Below, in pieces: positions 36,401-42,887 of a stretch of 64,000 nucleotides of DNA. Made by a program: the position numbers and the translations under genes. The stretch comes from Thermogemmatispora aurantia (GTDB lineage Bacteria > Chloroflexota > Ktedonobacteria > Ktedonobacterales > Ktedonobacteraceae): NCBI RefSeq assembly GCF_008974285.1, contig NZ_BKZV01000003.1:248001-312000 (forward strand), read 5' to 3'. The notes below the pieces were generated by a model, which worked only from the letters and a program-made list of their open reading frames with translations, had not been told where the DNA came from and did no database searches. Position 1 is the stretch's first letter. Every line of letters begins with the position of its first letter.

Positions 36401-36535
36401 CCGAAATATGCGCCAGGCTACCGCGTGCTGGGTGACGCCTACATGCGCCAGGGCGAGTATCTGCAGGCAATGGAGGCTTATAATAAGGCGCTGACAATGA
36501 CACGCCGTGCCAAGGGTCAGGGCGCTTCCTCCTAG
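33410..36535 (+). CDS. Large TPR protein with long disordered WLxxL-motif linker
   Basis: A 1041-aa protein. Residues about 1-250 contain TPR-type helical repeats (EEALEHCQYVLSHFPHSLEAHRLLGEIY and following), and 945-1041 contain more (YQLAGAYDEAMQEYRIVIRNQPE). Between them lie roughly 690 residues rich in Pro, Ala, Ser and Glu, probably unstructured. Five short hydrophobic motifs of the form W-L-x-x-L are spaced through it (PAWLDAL, PEWLKSL, PAWLEQL, IPWLEQL, SSWLTEL). These look like docking motifs. GAGGAG precedes the ATG. It lies directly after the M16 peptidase. A scaffold role is inference. Confidence 0.85.
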   Translation: MLKTMSTLREYLQYTEDALSAGRIEEALEHCQYVLSHFPHSLEAHRLLGEIYLAQNRLVEAQQTFDWVLTNDPENVLAYCNRALTSERLGDVETALDCYQQAYELSRGNSQIRQEFNKLSARSGQPGFMLSRAGLARLYMRGDLLFQAIQEWEAVLTATPDRLDARTGLLETCWRDGDYERAEQIATGLLEEIPGCLKALLLLAHMTFPHNPARARELIQRAETLDPEMTMARELFRDLLTASPNDPFLALVRKDAVLMPPPERPAAPSVTTAASAAELASARPGSALAEEQESASEESEPIFGWTTPDPYPLALTTTPPSSPTPAPPSTPSQPPEAPTSSSSEAYRASSPSWSLSGSDLSFGEQGLAWEEQPAWPPLSSAGPEEDLGLSAGQSSTHPAWLDALDSPLYRQPSGSLATPTPSPELAASAEAEGEAAAAPEPESANLAHREEASDNAWPQPTAQAESPADQQEAAEEIFPFMQEGADPEEGWPEWLKSLGAETIEEEEPAEESPASPASAGSRGAVWGEVGEEEQVPKPGREAAWLSGQGAQATPMAPVSAEADGYGRQEQDLLSEPAARSAEDYSLPEATYPGSASWDDLTSEEFSAPMEKPAWLEQLQASHSAFEEQEVASPLWPPSASPAMPGTDATPAPPAASIWGEEPPMSSTPASATPAASPESSTHPEAGIPWLEQLAGWSTGSAGSAGSSTDAPSVYEAQVARPEPEPTPAPSAQPREQPASSWLTELAAGAGQRPAEQSGPPAAAEQRLLTTLEDLEQQLYAQGFVPLQPGELAAFAQQGTPSQPAAPEQQPRISYGNQPQPVIPPASPPPSELEETVRAPQGQPPLQPPRYEEPRRAPEPLWPATPGSGPSSAPGPSLPGYRPDALLEDELETTMKRPVFRLQPAQNRPAAPGGRPSSPARPAGRETASIGTGGPSTSAGRSSEGSEANYKEHLIRGYQYQLAGAYDEAMQEYRIVIRNQPELLGEVISNTRALLKLAPKYAPGYRVLGDAYMRQGEYLQAMEAYNKALTMTRRAKGQGASS

Positions 36536-36600
36536 CGCCGGGTCAGCATGACACCAGGCGAACACTCGCCGACAGCTCGCCCGGCAAGCAGAAAGAGCAG

Positions 36601-36634
36601 TAGGTAGGTAGGCAGGCAGGCAGGCAGGCAGGCA
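36601..36634. repeat. Tetranucleotide repeat tract
   Basis: Two AGGT units followed by six AGGC units (36602-36633) lie in the 300-bp gap between the TPR and roadblock genes. Such tracts can change length by slippage. No gene is seen in 36536-36834. Confidence 0.85.
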
Positions 36635-36834
36635 AGGGGAGAGAGGCCCGGTCAGCCAGGTGGGCCGTGCACTCGCCCGGCTCTGACTTGGGCTGGCTTG
36701 AGCCGAGCCGACCTGCCCTCCTCCCGGCCACTACTCTCTAGGCCAGGCCGGCTCAGGACCGGCTGCGCTCTGGCGTTGAGGTGAGCGACTCTCAGCTCAG
36801 AGAAGAATCTAGCTACCATCCAAAGGAGTCATCA

Positions 36835-37188
36835 GTGGAGACGATTCTACAGCGGTTGACCGAGCTTGATGAGGTCACAGGCGTCATCCTGGTGGGTAAG
36901 GACGGGCTGATCGTCAGCGGAACGTTGCACAGCGAGGATGAGGAAATGATCGGTGCCTTGTCCGCTACCGCCTTTGGCTCCCTCAGCACCTATACCAAGC
37001 AAATTAACCAGGGCGAGATTCGCCATGCTATAATTGAAACGCAACAGGGGACAATCCAGATGGCGGAGGTGGGCGACCTGATCCTCGTCGTGACAACCCA
37101 GCAGACCCGCTCTCCCAATCTCGGACGTGTACGCCTGGAGATGAAGAAGGCCTGTCGCCAGATTCTCCCTCTGGTGACAAGCCAGTAG
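36835..37188 (+). CDS. Roadblock/LC7-domain protein
   Basis: A 117-aa single-domain protein of the roadblock/LC7 family (LTELDEVTGVILVGKDGLIVSGTL ... SATAFGSLSTYTKQI). In bacteria these proteins typically regulate MglA-like small GTPases or motility/polarity modules. I chose GTG 36835 because AGGAG lies 6 nt upstream; the frame opens earlier at GTG 36781 without a ribosome site. It is followed by ndk after 76 bp. No small-GTPase gene is adjacent. Confidence 0.88.
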   Translation: METILQRLTELDEVTGVILVGKDGLIVSGTLHSEDEEMIGALSATAFGSLSTYTKQINQGEIRHAIIETQQGTIQMAEVGDLILVVTTQQTRSPNLGRVRLEMKKACRQILPLVTSQ

Positions 37189-37264
37189 GAGTCTCTTCTT
37201 CCTCCTTCGCTCAACTAAACCATTGGTCTGTAATTCGGTGGAAAGGAAGTTTTGACTGCAAGCG

Positions 37265-37729
37265 ATGGAACGAACGCTGATTATCATTAAGCCCGAGGGG
37301 GTCCAGCGCGGCCTCATCGGGCAGATTCTTGCCCGCTTCGAGCAGCGAGGGCTGAAGTTGGTTGGCCTGAAGATGCTGCAGATGTCTCCCGCACTGGCAG
37401 AGGAGCACTACGCTGTCCATAAAGGGAAACCCTTCTACACCGGCCTGGTGAAGCATATTACTTCCGGTCCCGTGGTGGTCGGCGTGGTCGAAGGCCGTGG
37501 CGCGATTAAGATGGTGCGCACCATGATGGGGGCGACCAACGCCGCCGAGGCTGCCCCCGGTACGATCCGCGGCGATTTTGCCCTGGAGATCGGCTACAAT
37601 ATTATTCACGGCTCCGACGGCCCTGAGACCGCAGCTCGAGAAATTAGCCTCTTCTTTAAGCCAGAGGAGCTGCTTGATTACCGGCTGGCCAGCGAGTCCT
37701 GGCTCTATGAGGAGCAGGCGAACCAGTGA
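37265..37729 (+). CDS. ndk: Nucleoside diphosphate kinase
   Basis: A 154-aa enzyme that moves the gamma-phosphate of ATP onto other nucleoside diphosphates through a phospho-histidine. The catalytic His115 is in NIIHGSDG. The N-terminal [17 protein letters not shown] and the [19 protein letters not shown] segment are diagnostic. Length is normal, with a short C-terminal extension. It probably forms an operon with the roadblock gene; Ndk could supply GTP, but a functional link is only suggestive. Confidence 0.97.
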   Translation: MERTLIIIKPEGVQRGLIGQILARFEQRGLKLVGLKMLQMSPALAEEHYAVHKGKPFYTGLVKHITSGPVVVGVVEGRGAIKMVRTMMGATNAAEAAPGTIRGDFALEIGYNIIHGSDGPETAAREISLFFKPEELLDYRLASESWLYEEQANQ

Positions 37730-37743
37730 GCAAGCTTTTGCTC
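37728..37743 (+). terminator. Small hairpin at the ndk stop
   Basis: GAGCAA and TTGCTC flank GCTT, a 6-bp stem overlapping the stop codon. No U-tract follows, so it is a weak terminator candidate. The rest of 37744-38253 shows no supported gene. Confidence 0.25.
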
Positions 37744-38253
37744 TCTGATGCTACTTACCTCTTAGTCTAATCGACTGGTCTCTGCGTCGGCTGACAACGC
37801 CCAGGTTCACGGCCTGCCCCCTGCCTGCCTATCTATTGGTCCGCCCGCTGGAGTTACTGCGCCGCTTTTCTTCACCCGGCTCCAGCGCGCTCCTCGCGCT
37901 TTTTCTCTACCTGACCTGCCTTACATGACCGGGCGGCTGCTTGCCAGGCGCCGCCCGCCCGCCCAGCCGCCCGGCAACGAGCTACGCTCTTCCGTACGGC
38001 AGGGCAGCGCTATCTTCAGCGGGAATAGCTGGCCTGGCCAGTTGAAGGCCCGGAGAATTAGCCATAAGCCCGGCCTCAGAGCATAAAGGCCGGCACAGCT
38101 CATGAGAGGAGAGGAACAGCAAGCAGGCAAGGAGAGAGGAGGACAAGGCAGATGACGAGAGTAGGCCGCTTCGCCTGACCTGGAGCCAATGCGGACTGCT
38201 CGCTGAGGCCGTGAGATTCTGACTGGACAGGCGTCAGCCCACCATTTGGCCGA

Positions 38254-38535
38254 TCAGTCGGGACTGCTCCTCCGGGCCCCTTTCCCTTTGACAGCTTCTT
38301 TCTTCTCCGCCTTCTCTGTCAGACGCCAGCAGCACGTCTTGCTACGCAGGCAGCGGTTCTGCTCTTCCAGAGTGAGCGGGGGCGTGCCTTTCATGCAGAA
38401 CACCTGATACAGCGGCTCGCCCGCTTCTATATCGCTGTCGGAAAACCAGCGCTCGCGATAGAACGGGCAACCGTTGCGGTGCTTTCGCCAGTTTGGACTG
38501 TTCGCTGGATTACTTTCAAGTGTACCTGCCAAGAA
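38254..38535 (-). CDS. Small cysteine-rich hypothetical protein
   Basis: A protein of about 93 aa I do not recognise. The core has spaced Cys residues (GCPFYRERWF ... YQVFCMKGTPP ... EEQNRCLRSKTCCWR), suggesting a metal-binding or disulfide fold, then a Lys/Glu-rich tail. I place the start at TTG 38535 because a GGAAGG run precedes it; TTG 38556 is an alternative. It is isolated, flanked by 500-bp gaps. Coding status rests mainly on the regular Cys pattern. Confidence 0.5.
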   Translation of the reverse strand, partial: FLAGTLESNPANSPNWRKHRNGCPFYRERWFSDSDIEAGEPLYQVFCMKGTPPLTLEEQNRCLRSKTCCWRLTEKAEKKEAVKGKGARRSSPD

Positions 38536-38890
38536 TCCCTTCCTTCCTCTCAACAAACGCGCTTTTGCTTGTTCTGCTCGCTAACTGTACCAGAAAGACG
38601 TGCGACAAGCATTCTGCCAATTTAGGCCGACGAGGAGCTGGCACCCTCTCCCTGCTCATCTGCTTCTGAGTCGCCTCGCCAAATCTGGTACGGATGAGGT
38701 GGCTGCATCGTTCTGACAAGCTTTTCCCTCGCCGGTCTGGTGGTCTCATCCTACTGCGGAAAGGGCTGCCATGTCAAGTTGATGATACGCAAAAGATCAA
38801 CCAAAGATAGAGGGAATCGCTTTTTGTCTGGAGAGTCAAAAAGAGACGCTATCATTCTTTGTCACCGGCTAGCACGATGGCAAGCCGCGC

Positions 38891-38920
38891 TTGCAGAGCA
38901 AGGCAGGCATCCGCTATACT
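38891..38920 (+). promoter_or_regulatory. Probable promoter of the CPBP protease gene
   Basis: TTGCAG (38891-38896) and TATACT (38915-38920) are 18 bp apart, about 130 bp before the start at 39050. The remainder of 38536-39049 has no supported gene. Confidence 0.6.
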
Positions 38921-39049
38921 GGGCAAGAGGCCAGGAGGCTTGCTCGCCGACGAGCACGGGAGCGAGGGCCAGACAGGTTCTGACACTCCCTCCTGGTTCC
39001 TTTCCTGGATGCGATGTGCCCTGTCACTCCGACCTAGCTGGAGGATTTG

Positions 39050-39949
39050 GTGAGTTCGTTGTCATATCCCGAAAGGGACCCCCAGCCAGACCGCCCACCT
39101 CAGAGAACAGAGGAGGCCCCTGTTCCCTGGTCGTTTCGCGAGACCTGGCTGGCGCTGTTGATCCCCCTGGTGCCCTGGCTGCTACTCTCGCTCGGTACCC
39201 AGCTCCAGGGAAGTCGCTTACCTGCACCGAAGGCGCCTCTTTCGTTGCAGCAAGATCTGGAGGGGGCGCTGGCCGCTGCGCTCTCGACGCTGGTTGTGGA
39301 GGGAGCCTTTTTGCTGGTTGCGCTCTTCTTTGCCCGCCGGGCCCTGCGTCGCCAGGCAGCTTCTGAGGCTGGTAAGCTAGCGACGACCGAAGCTGGCGGC
39401 GAGATCCCGCCGTCTTCTGCATCGGCAACAGCGAAAGAGGTACGCGTTCCCCTCGGGGCAGTGCTGCAAACCCTTGGTCTGCGTCGCTTTCGACCGCTTT
39501 TTCTGTGGCTGATTGTGGCTTTTCTGGCCCTTCTCTATCTGGTCAACGGTCTCTATTCGGCACTGCTTGAGGGCCTGCATCTCCCGCTACAGACCAACGA
39601 TCAGGTCATCCTGGAAAGTAGCCGCCTGGCGCCGCTGACGACCGTGGTCCTGCTGGCGCTGGCGGTGATCGTAGCTCCGCTCTGCGAGGAGATCTTCTTT
39701 CGCGGCTTCGTCTTTCCCGGCCTGCGCCGCGGCCTGCCTGTCGGCTGGGCCGTGCTGGTGAGCGCTCTGATCTTCGGTCTGGCTCATGCCGACCTCGGCT
39801 CGTTGCCCGTGCTGATCGTGATTGGCCTGCTCCTGGCCCTGCTCCGCTGGTGGAGCGGCTCCCTCTACCCCGGCTTACTCTTGCATATGCTCAATAACGG
39901 GATCAGCGCGGCGGTGATTCTACTCTATATGCTGGGTCGGCTGCACTAA
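39050..39949 (+). CDS. CPBP-family intramembrane metalloprotease
   Basis: A 299-aa inner-membrane protein with about seven hydrophobic segments. The catalytic E-E-x-x-x-R motif is CEEIFFRGF (Glu213, Glu214, Arg218). FGLAHADLG and LLLHMLNNG supply the later His/Asn motifs. CPBP (CAAX protease and bacteriocin-processing) enzymes cut or modify substrates within the membrane. GTG 39050 has GGAGG 5 nt upstream. A polar, Pro-rich N-terminus and a variable loop (105-133) are lineage features. Confidence 0.92.
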   Translation: MSSLSYPERDPQPDRPPQRTEEAPVPWSFRETWLALLIPLVPWLLLSLGTQLQGSRLPAPKAPLSLQQDLEGALAAALSTLVVEGAFLLVALFFARRALRRQAASEAGKLATTEAGGEIPPSSASATAKEVRVPLGAVLQTLGLRRFRPLFLWLIVAFLALLYLVNGLYSALLEGLHLPLQTNDQVILESSRLAPLTTVVLLALAVIVAPLCEEIFFRGFVFPGLRRGLPVGWAVLVSALIFGLAHADLGSLPVLIVIGLLLALLRWWSGSLYPGLLLHMLNNGISAAVILLYMLGRLH

Positions 39950-40141
39950 CTCCCAACTCTGGAGCGACAGGCAGGCCAGCAGCGGCGTGACCAGCGAGGC
40001 AGCGCTGAGGGGTCTCCAGCTTCCTTGCTTCGTTTAGGCCGTCTCAGCCAGGGAGTAGGGGACCCACTCAGGTCGCCAGACGCCGCTCACGTCGCTCACC
40101 CATTCAGGCCAGGCACCTGAGCTGGCACCTCGTCTGGCTCA

Positions 40142-41497
40142 TCAGGCCCCAGCGTGCAACTTCCGCCGGTCCTCTACTCGCGCACTAGCCGTCTTCGACT
40201 CGCCGCCGGTAGCGCGCGGCAGGCTATCGGGCGGCACCAGCTCCACCTTGGGTGTATTGCCCGTGACCGATTTAACCGCCTCCGCCATCGCTCGGGCCAG
40301 CTCCTGGCAACGCTCGTTCTGCTCCAACAGCTGCCGCTCCTTGACCTCGACCTTGAGCAGGAAGGTGTCCAGCCCATCGTGGCGATCGACAATGATGCGG
40401 AAGTTCGTGCCGGTCTCGGGAAAGCGTAGCAGAGCCGCCTCTACCTGACTGGGGAAGACCAGCAGACCACGAATGGAGACCGCATCATCGGTGCGCCCTT
40501 TGATGGCTCCGATTTTCGGATGAGTGCGTCCACAAGGACAGCGCTCTTCCCACCAGAGACGCGAGAGATCACGGCTGCGGTAGCGAATCATGGCTGTTCC
40601 CTCGCCCGTGAGCCAGGTCCAGACAAGCTCCCCTTCCTGGCCTTCCTCCACCCATTCACCGGTTTCGGGATCGATGCACTCCACCAGGAAGGTATCGGCC
40701 CAGGCGTGCATACCCTGGCGCTCCTGGCACTCGCAGGTCATGCCCGGCCCGAGAAACTCGGTCATGCCAAACTCATCGTAGGCTGTGATGTGAAAGTACT
40801 CTTCCAGTTTCAGACGTGTCTCCCAGGGCCAGGGTTCAGCCCCGAAGAGGCCGATGCGCAACCTGGTGCGCGTAAAGTCGATGCCCAGCTCGCGCGCCTT
40901 GCGCCCCAGATAGAGGCCGACGGAAGGGGTCATACACATAGCGCTGACTCCGAAGTCAACGATAAACTCAAAAATGCGCTCGTACTGGCGCGCGTCTGAT
41001 CCCATCGGGATGACCATGACGCCCATCTCCAGGGCCCCATAGTGGAAGCCAAAACCACCGGTCGGTAGCCCATAACCGTAGCAGTTCAAGAGGATATCGC
41101 CGGGACGCAGACCAACCATCCAGAGCTCGCGAGCGTTCAATTCAGCCCAGTTCTGCAGATCGCGCCGCGTGGCAAAGACGGGTACGCTCTTGCCAGTCGT
41201 GCCGCTGGTGGCATGTACCTCTAAGGCCCCCTGCTCGCCTCCAGGCGGTACCATCGCCATACCATAGGGGTAAGCCGCACGCACGCTCTTCTTTTCAAGA
41301 AAAGGCAGCTTCTGAATATCTTCCAGGCTTTTAATATCTTCTGGCTTGACGCCAGCTTCATCATAGAGCTGACGATAGAATGGATTCTGTCTATAAGCAC
41401 GAGTGACAACCGCCTGCAGGCGCTCCAGTTGGAGCGCGCGCAGGCGCTCGCGGGGCAGGGTTTCGATCTCTTCGTTGAAATATTTCCGATCGCTCAT
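40142..41497 (-). CDS. Phenylacetate-CoA ligase-like adenylate-forming enzyme
   Basis: A 451-aa ANL-superfamily ligase closest in form to PaaK. It activates a carboxylic acid as an acyl-adenylate and transfers it to CoA. The ATP motif TSGTTGKSV is at 97-105; YDEFGMTEFLGPG and LVWTWLTGEGTAMIRYRSRDL are the core motifs, and IKGRTDDAVSIRG starts the C-terminal domain. ATG 41497 has GGAGG 8 nt upstream. No other phenylacetate pathway gene is present, so the natural acid substrate is unknown. Confidence 0.9.
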   Translation of the reverse strand: MSDRKYFNEEIETLPRERLRALQLERLQAVVTRAYRQNPFYRQLYDEAGVKPEDIKSLEDIQKLPFLEKKSVRAAYPYGMAMVPPGGEQGALEVHATSGTTGKSVPVFATRRDLQNWAELNARELWMVGLRPGDILLNCYGYGLPTGGFGFHYGALEMGVMVIPMGSDARQYERIFEFIVDFGVSAMCMTPSVGLYLGRKARELGIDFTRTRLRIGLFGAEPWPWETRLKLEEYFHITAYDEFGMTEFLGPGMTCECQERQGMHAWADTFLVECIDPETGEWVEEGQEGELVWTWLTGEGTAMIRYRSRDLSRLWWEERCPCGRTHPKIGAIKGRTDDAVSIRGLLVFPSQVEAALLRFPETGTNFRIIVDRHDGLDTFLLKVEVKERQLLEQNERCQELARAMAEAVKSVTGNTPKVELVPPDSLPRATGGESKTASARVEDRRKLHAGA

Positions 41498-41589
41498 GGG
41501 CAGCACCTCCGCCACTATTCTACCATTGCTCTCTGTGGGCGTCTATGTAAGCGAGAGTGCTGGCCCACCTGGATAGGCAGGCCAGGCAG

Positions 41590-41604
41590 ATGATATGGTA
41601 TCAT
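41590..41604. promoter_or_regulatory. Palindrome overlapping a -10-like element before the HAD gene
   Basis: ATGATA (41590-41595) and TATCAT (41599-41604) form a perfect inverted repeat around TGG. TATCAT is a fair -10 element, and a good -35 is not visible. It precedes the HAD phosphatase gene by about 130 bp. Confidence 0.4.
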
Positions 41605-41731
41605 GTCTGGCGGAACACTGCAGGGGAAGGGCCGAGCCAGCACCACCACGTTCGGTACTCTTTTCCCCTTCTTATCCTTATCCTTATTCTTAGCTCATCT
41701 GTTTTGCGAGGAAGGAGCAGGGGGTCTTTCT

Positions 41732-42403
41732 ATGGCTGAACAGGGCCTTCGGGCCGTGATCTGGGACCTGGATGGGGTGATTATTGATAGCGCGCAGGCC
41801 CATTTCCGGGCCTGGCAGCGCCTGGCTCAAGAGGAGGGGTGGAGGCTGAGCGAGGAGGAGTTCCGCGCGACCTTTGGGATGCGCAACGATCGCATTATCC
41901 CGCTGCTCTGGGGAGAGATGCCTCCCGAGCGGATTCGCGCTCTTTCGGAGCGCAAGGAAGCCTATTTTCGTGAGCTGGTGCGCCAGAATCCCCAAAGTTT
42001 GGCGCTGCCGGGAGCACTAGAGCTACTCCAGGCCGTGCATGAGGCCGGCATCGCGCAGGCTCTGGCCTCGTCCACGCCACCTGAGAATATCGCGCTGATC
42101 AGCGAGCTGTTGGGCCTGCAGCGCTATCTGCAGGTCCTGATTTCGGGAGAAATGGTGGAGCGTGGCAAGCCCGCCCCAGATATCTTTTTGAAGGCCGCCG
42201 AAGCCCTGCAGGTGCCACCCTCCGCTTGTGTGGTGATTGAAGATGCGGTAGCCGGTATCGAGGCGGCCCACGCCGCGGGCATGCGCTGCCTGGCGGTCGC
42301 GACCACGCGCGAGCCGGAGGCTTTGTACGAGGCCGACCTGGTAGTGCGCTCGCTCTCCGAGGTGAACGTAGAGCGCCTGCGCGCTTTGATTCCTGCCTCT
42401 TGA
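41732..42403 (+). CDS. HAD-family hydrolase (beta-phosphoglucomutase-like)
   Basis: A 223-aa phosphohydrolase or phosphomutase with a Rossmann core and a helical cap. Motif I is IWDLDGVIIDS with nucleophile Asp12 and Asp14; motif II Ser/Thr is in LASSTPP; Lys is in ERGKPAPDIF; and motif IV is VIEDAVAGIEAA. The helical cap (20-80) is type C1, as in beta-phosphoglucomutase and sugar-phosphate phosphatases. The start is ATG 41732. selC follows about 170 bp downstream on the same strand but has its own promoter. Confidence 0.92.
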   Translation: MAEQGLRAVIWDLDGVIIDSAQAHFRAWQRLAQEEGWRLSEEEFRATFGMRNDRIIPLLWGEMPPERIRALSERKEAYFRELVRQNPQSLALPGALELLQAVHEAGIAQALASSTPPENIALISELLGLQRYLQVLISGEMVERGKPAPDIFLKAAEALQVPPSACVVIEDAVAGIEAAHAAGMRCLAVATTREPEALYEADLVVRSLSEVNVERLRALIPAS

Positions 42404-42474
42404 GAGTCCAGCCCCTTGGAGGCGCTGGACCCGCTCGCCCGATCCGCTGGCGGGCCTTCAAGCCCAAGACGGGC

Positions 42475-42503
42475 TTGCGGCTCATTGCGCAATCGGCTAT
42501 ACT
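42475..42503 (+). promoter_or_regulatory. Promoter of the tRNA-Sec gene
   Basis: TTGCGG (42475-42480) and TATACT (42498-42503) are exactly 17 bp apart, about 70 bp before the mature tRNA 5' end. This gives selC its own transcription start near 42510. Confidence 0.75.
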
Positions 42504-42573
42504 CTCACTCAGGTGGGGCGAGGTTTCTTCCCCGTCTCTCCTTGGCTTTCTTCAGTCAGCGCCTGACGACTAC

Positions 42574-42669
42574 GGAGGTGTAGGGGTCCCGGTGGGCCTC
42601 GCCGTCTTCAAAACGGTTGGGGGGTCGCTGCGCGCGGTCCCTGGTGGGTTCGACTCCCATACACCTCTG
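42574..42669 (+). tRNA. selC: tRNA-Sec (selenocysteine, anticodon UCA)
   Basis: A 96-nt tRNA with the special bacterial Sec shape. An 8-bp acceptor stem pairs GGAGGTGT with ACACCTCT, with one G-U pair. A 6-bp D stem (42583-42588 with 42595-42600) closes a 6-nt loop. The anticodon loop is CTTCAAA with anticodon TCA at 42608-42610. A long variable arm follows, then a 5-bp T stem around TTCGACT, and the discriminator is G. CCA is not encoded. It resembles E. coli tRNA-Sec throughout and reads UGA as selenocysteine when SelB and a SECIS element are present. No selA, selB or selD lies in this window. Confidence 0.93.
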
Positions 42670-42887
42670 CTTCCCTGTTCCCCTCGCTCTGCAGCCTCAT
42701 GTCGCTCTGCGTCTGCCCTGCCCTGATGGAAGTGCCCTTCGACTGAACGCTCTACTGATCTAGTCTGCTCTGCTCGTTCCCCTTCCTGGCTATCTTTACC
42801 ATCTTCTGATGCCATCCTCCCTACAAGTCGTTCTGAATCCTGTGGAGGAACATTTACCCCTTTCCAAGCGTCTCTCTATCTACGGAA

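Noticed and set aside
38740..39366. A 208-codon plus-strand frame overlapping the CPBP gene
   Set aside because: The translation is low in complexity and overlaps the well-supported CPBP protease in another frame.
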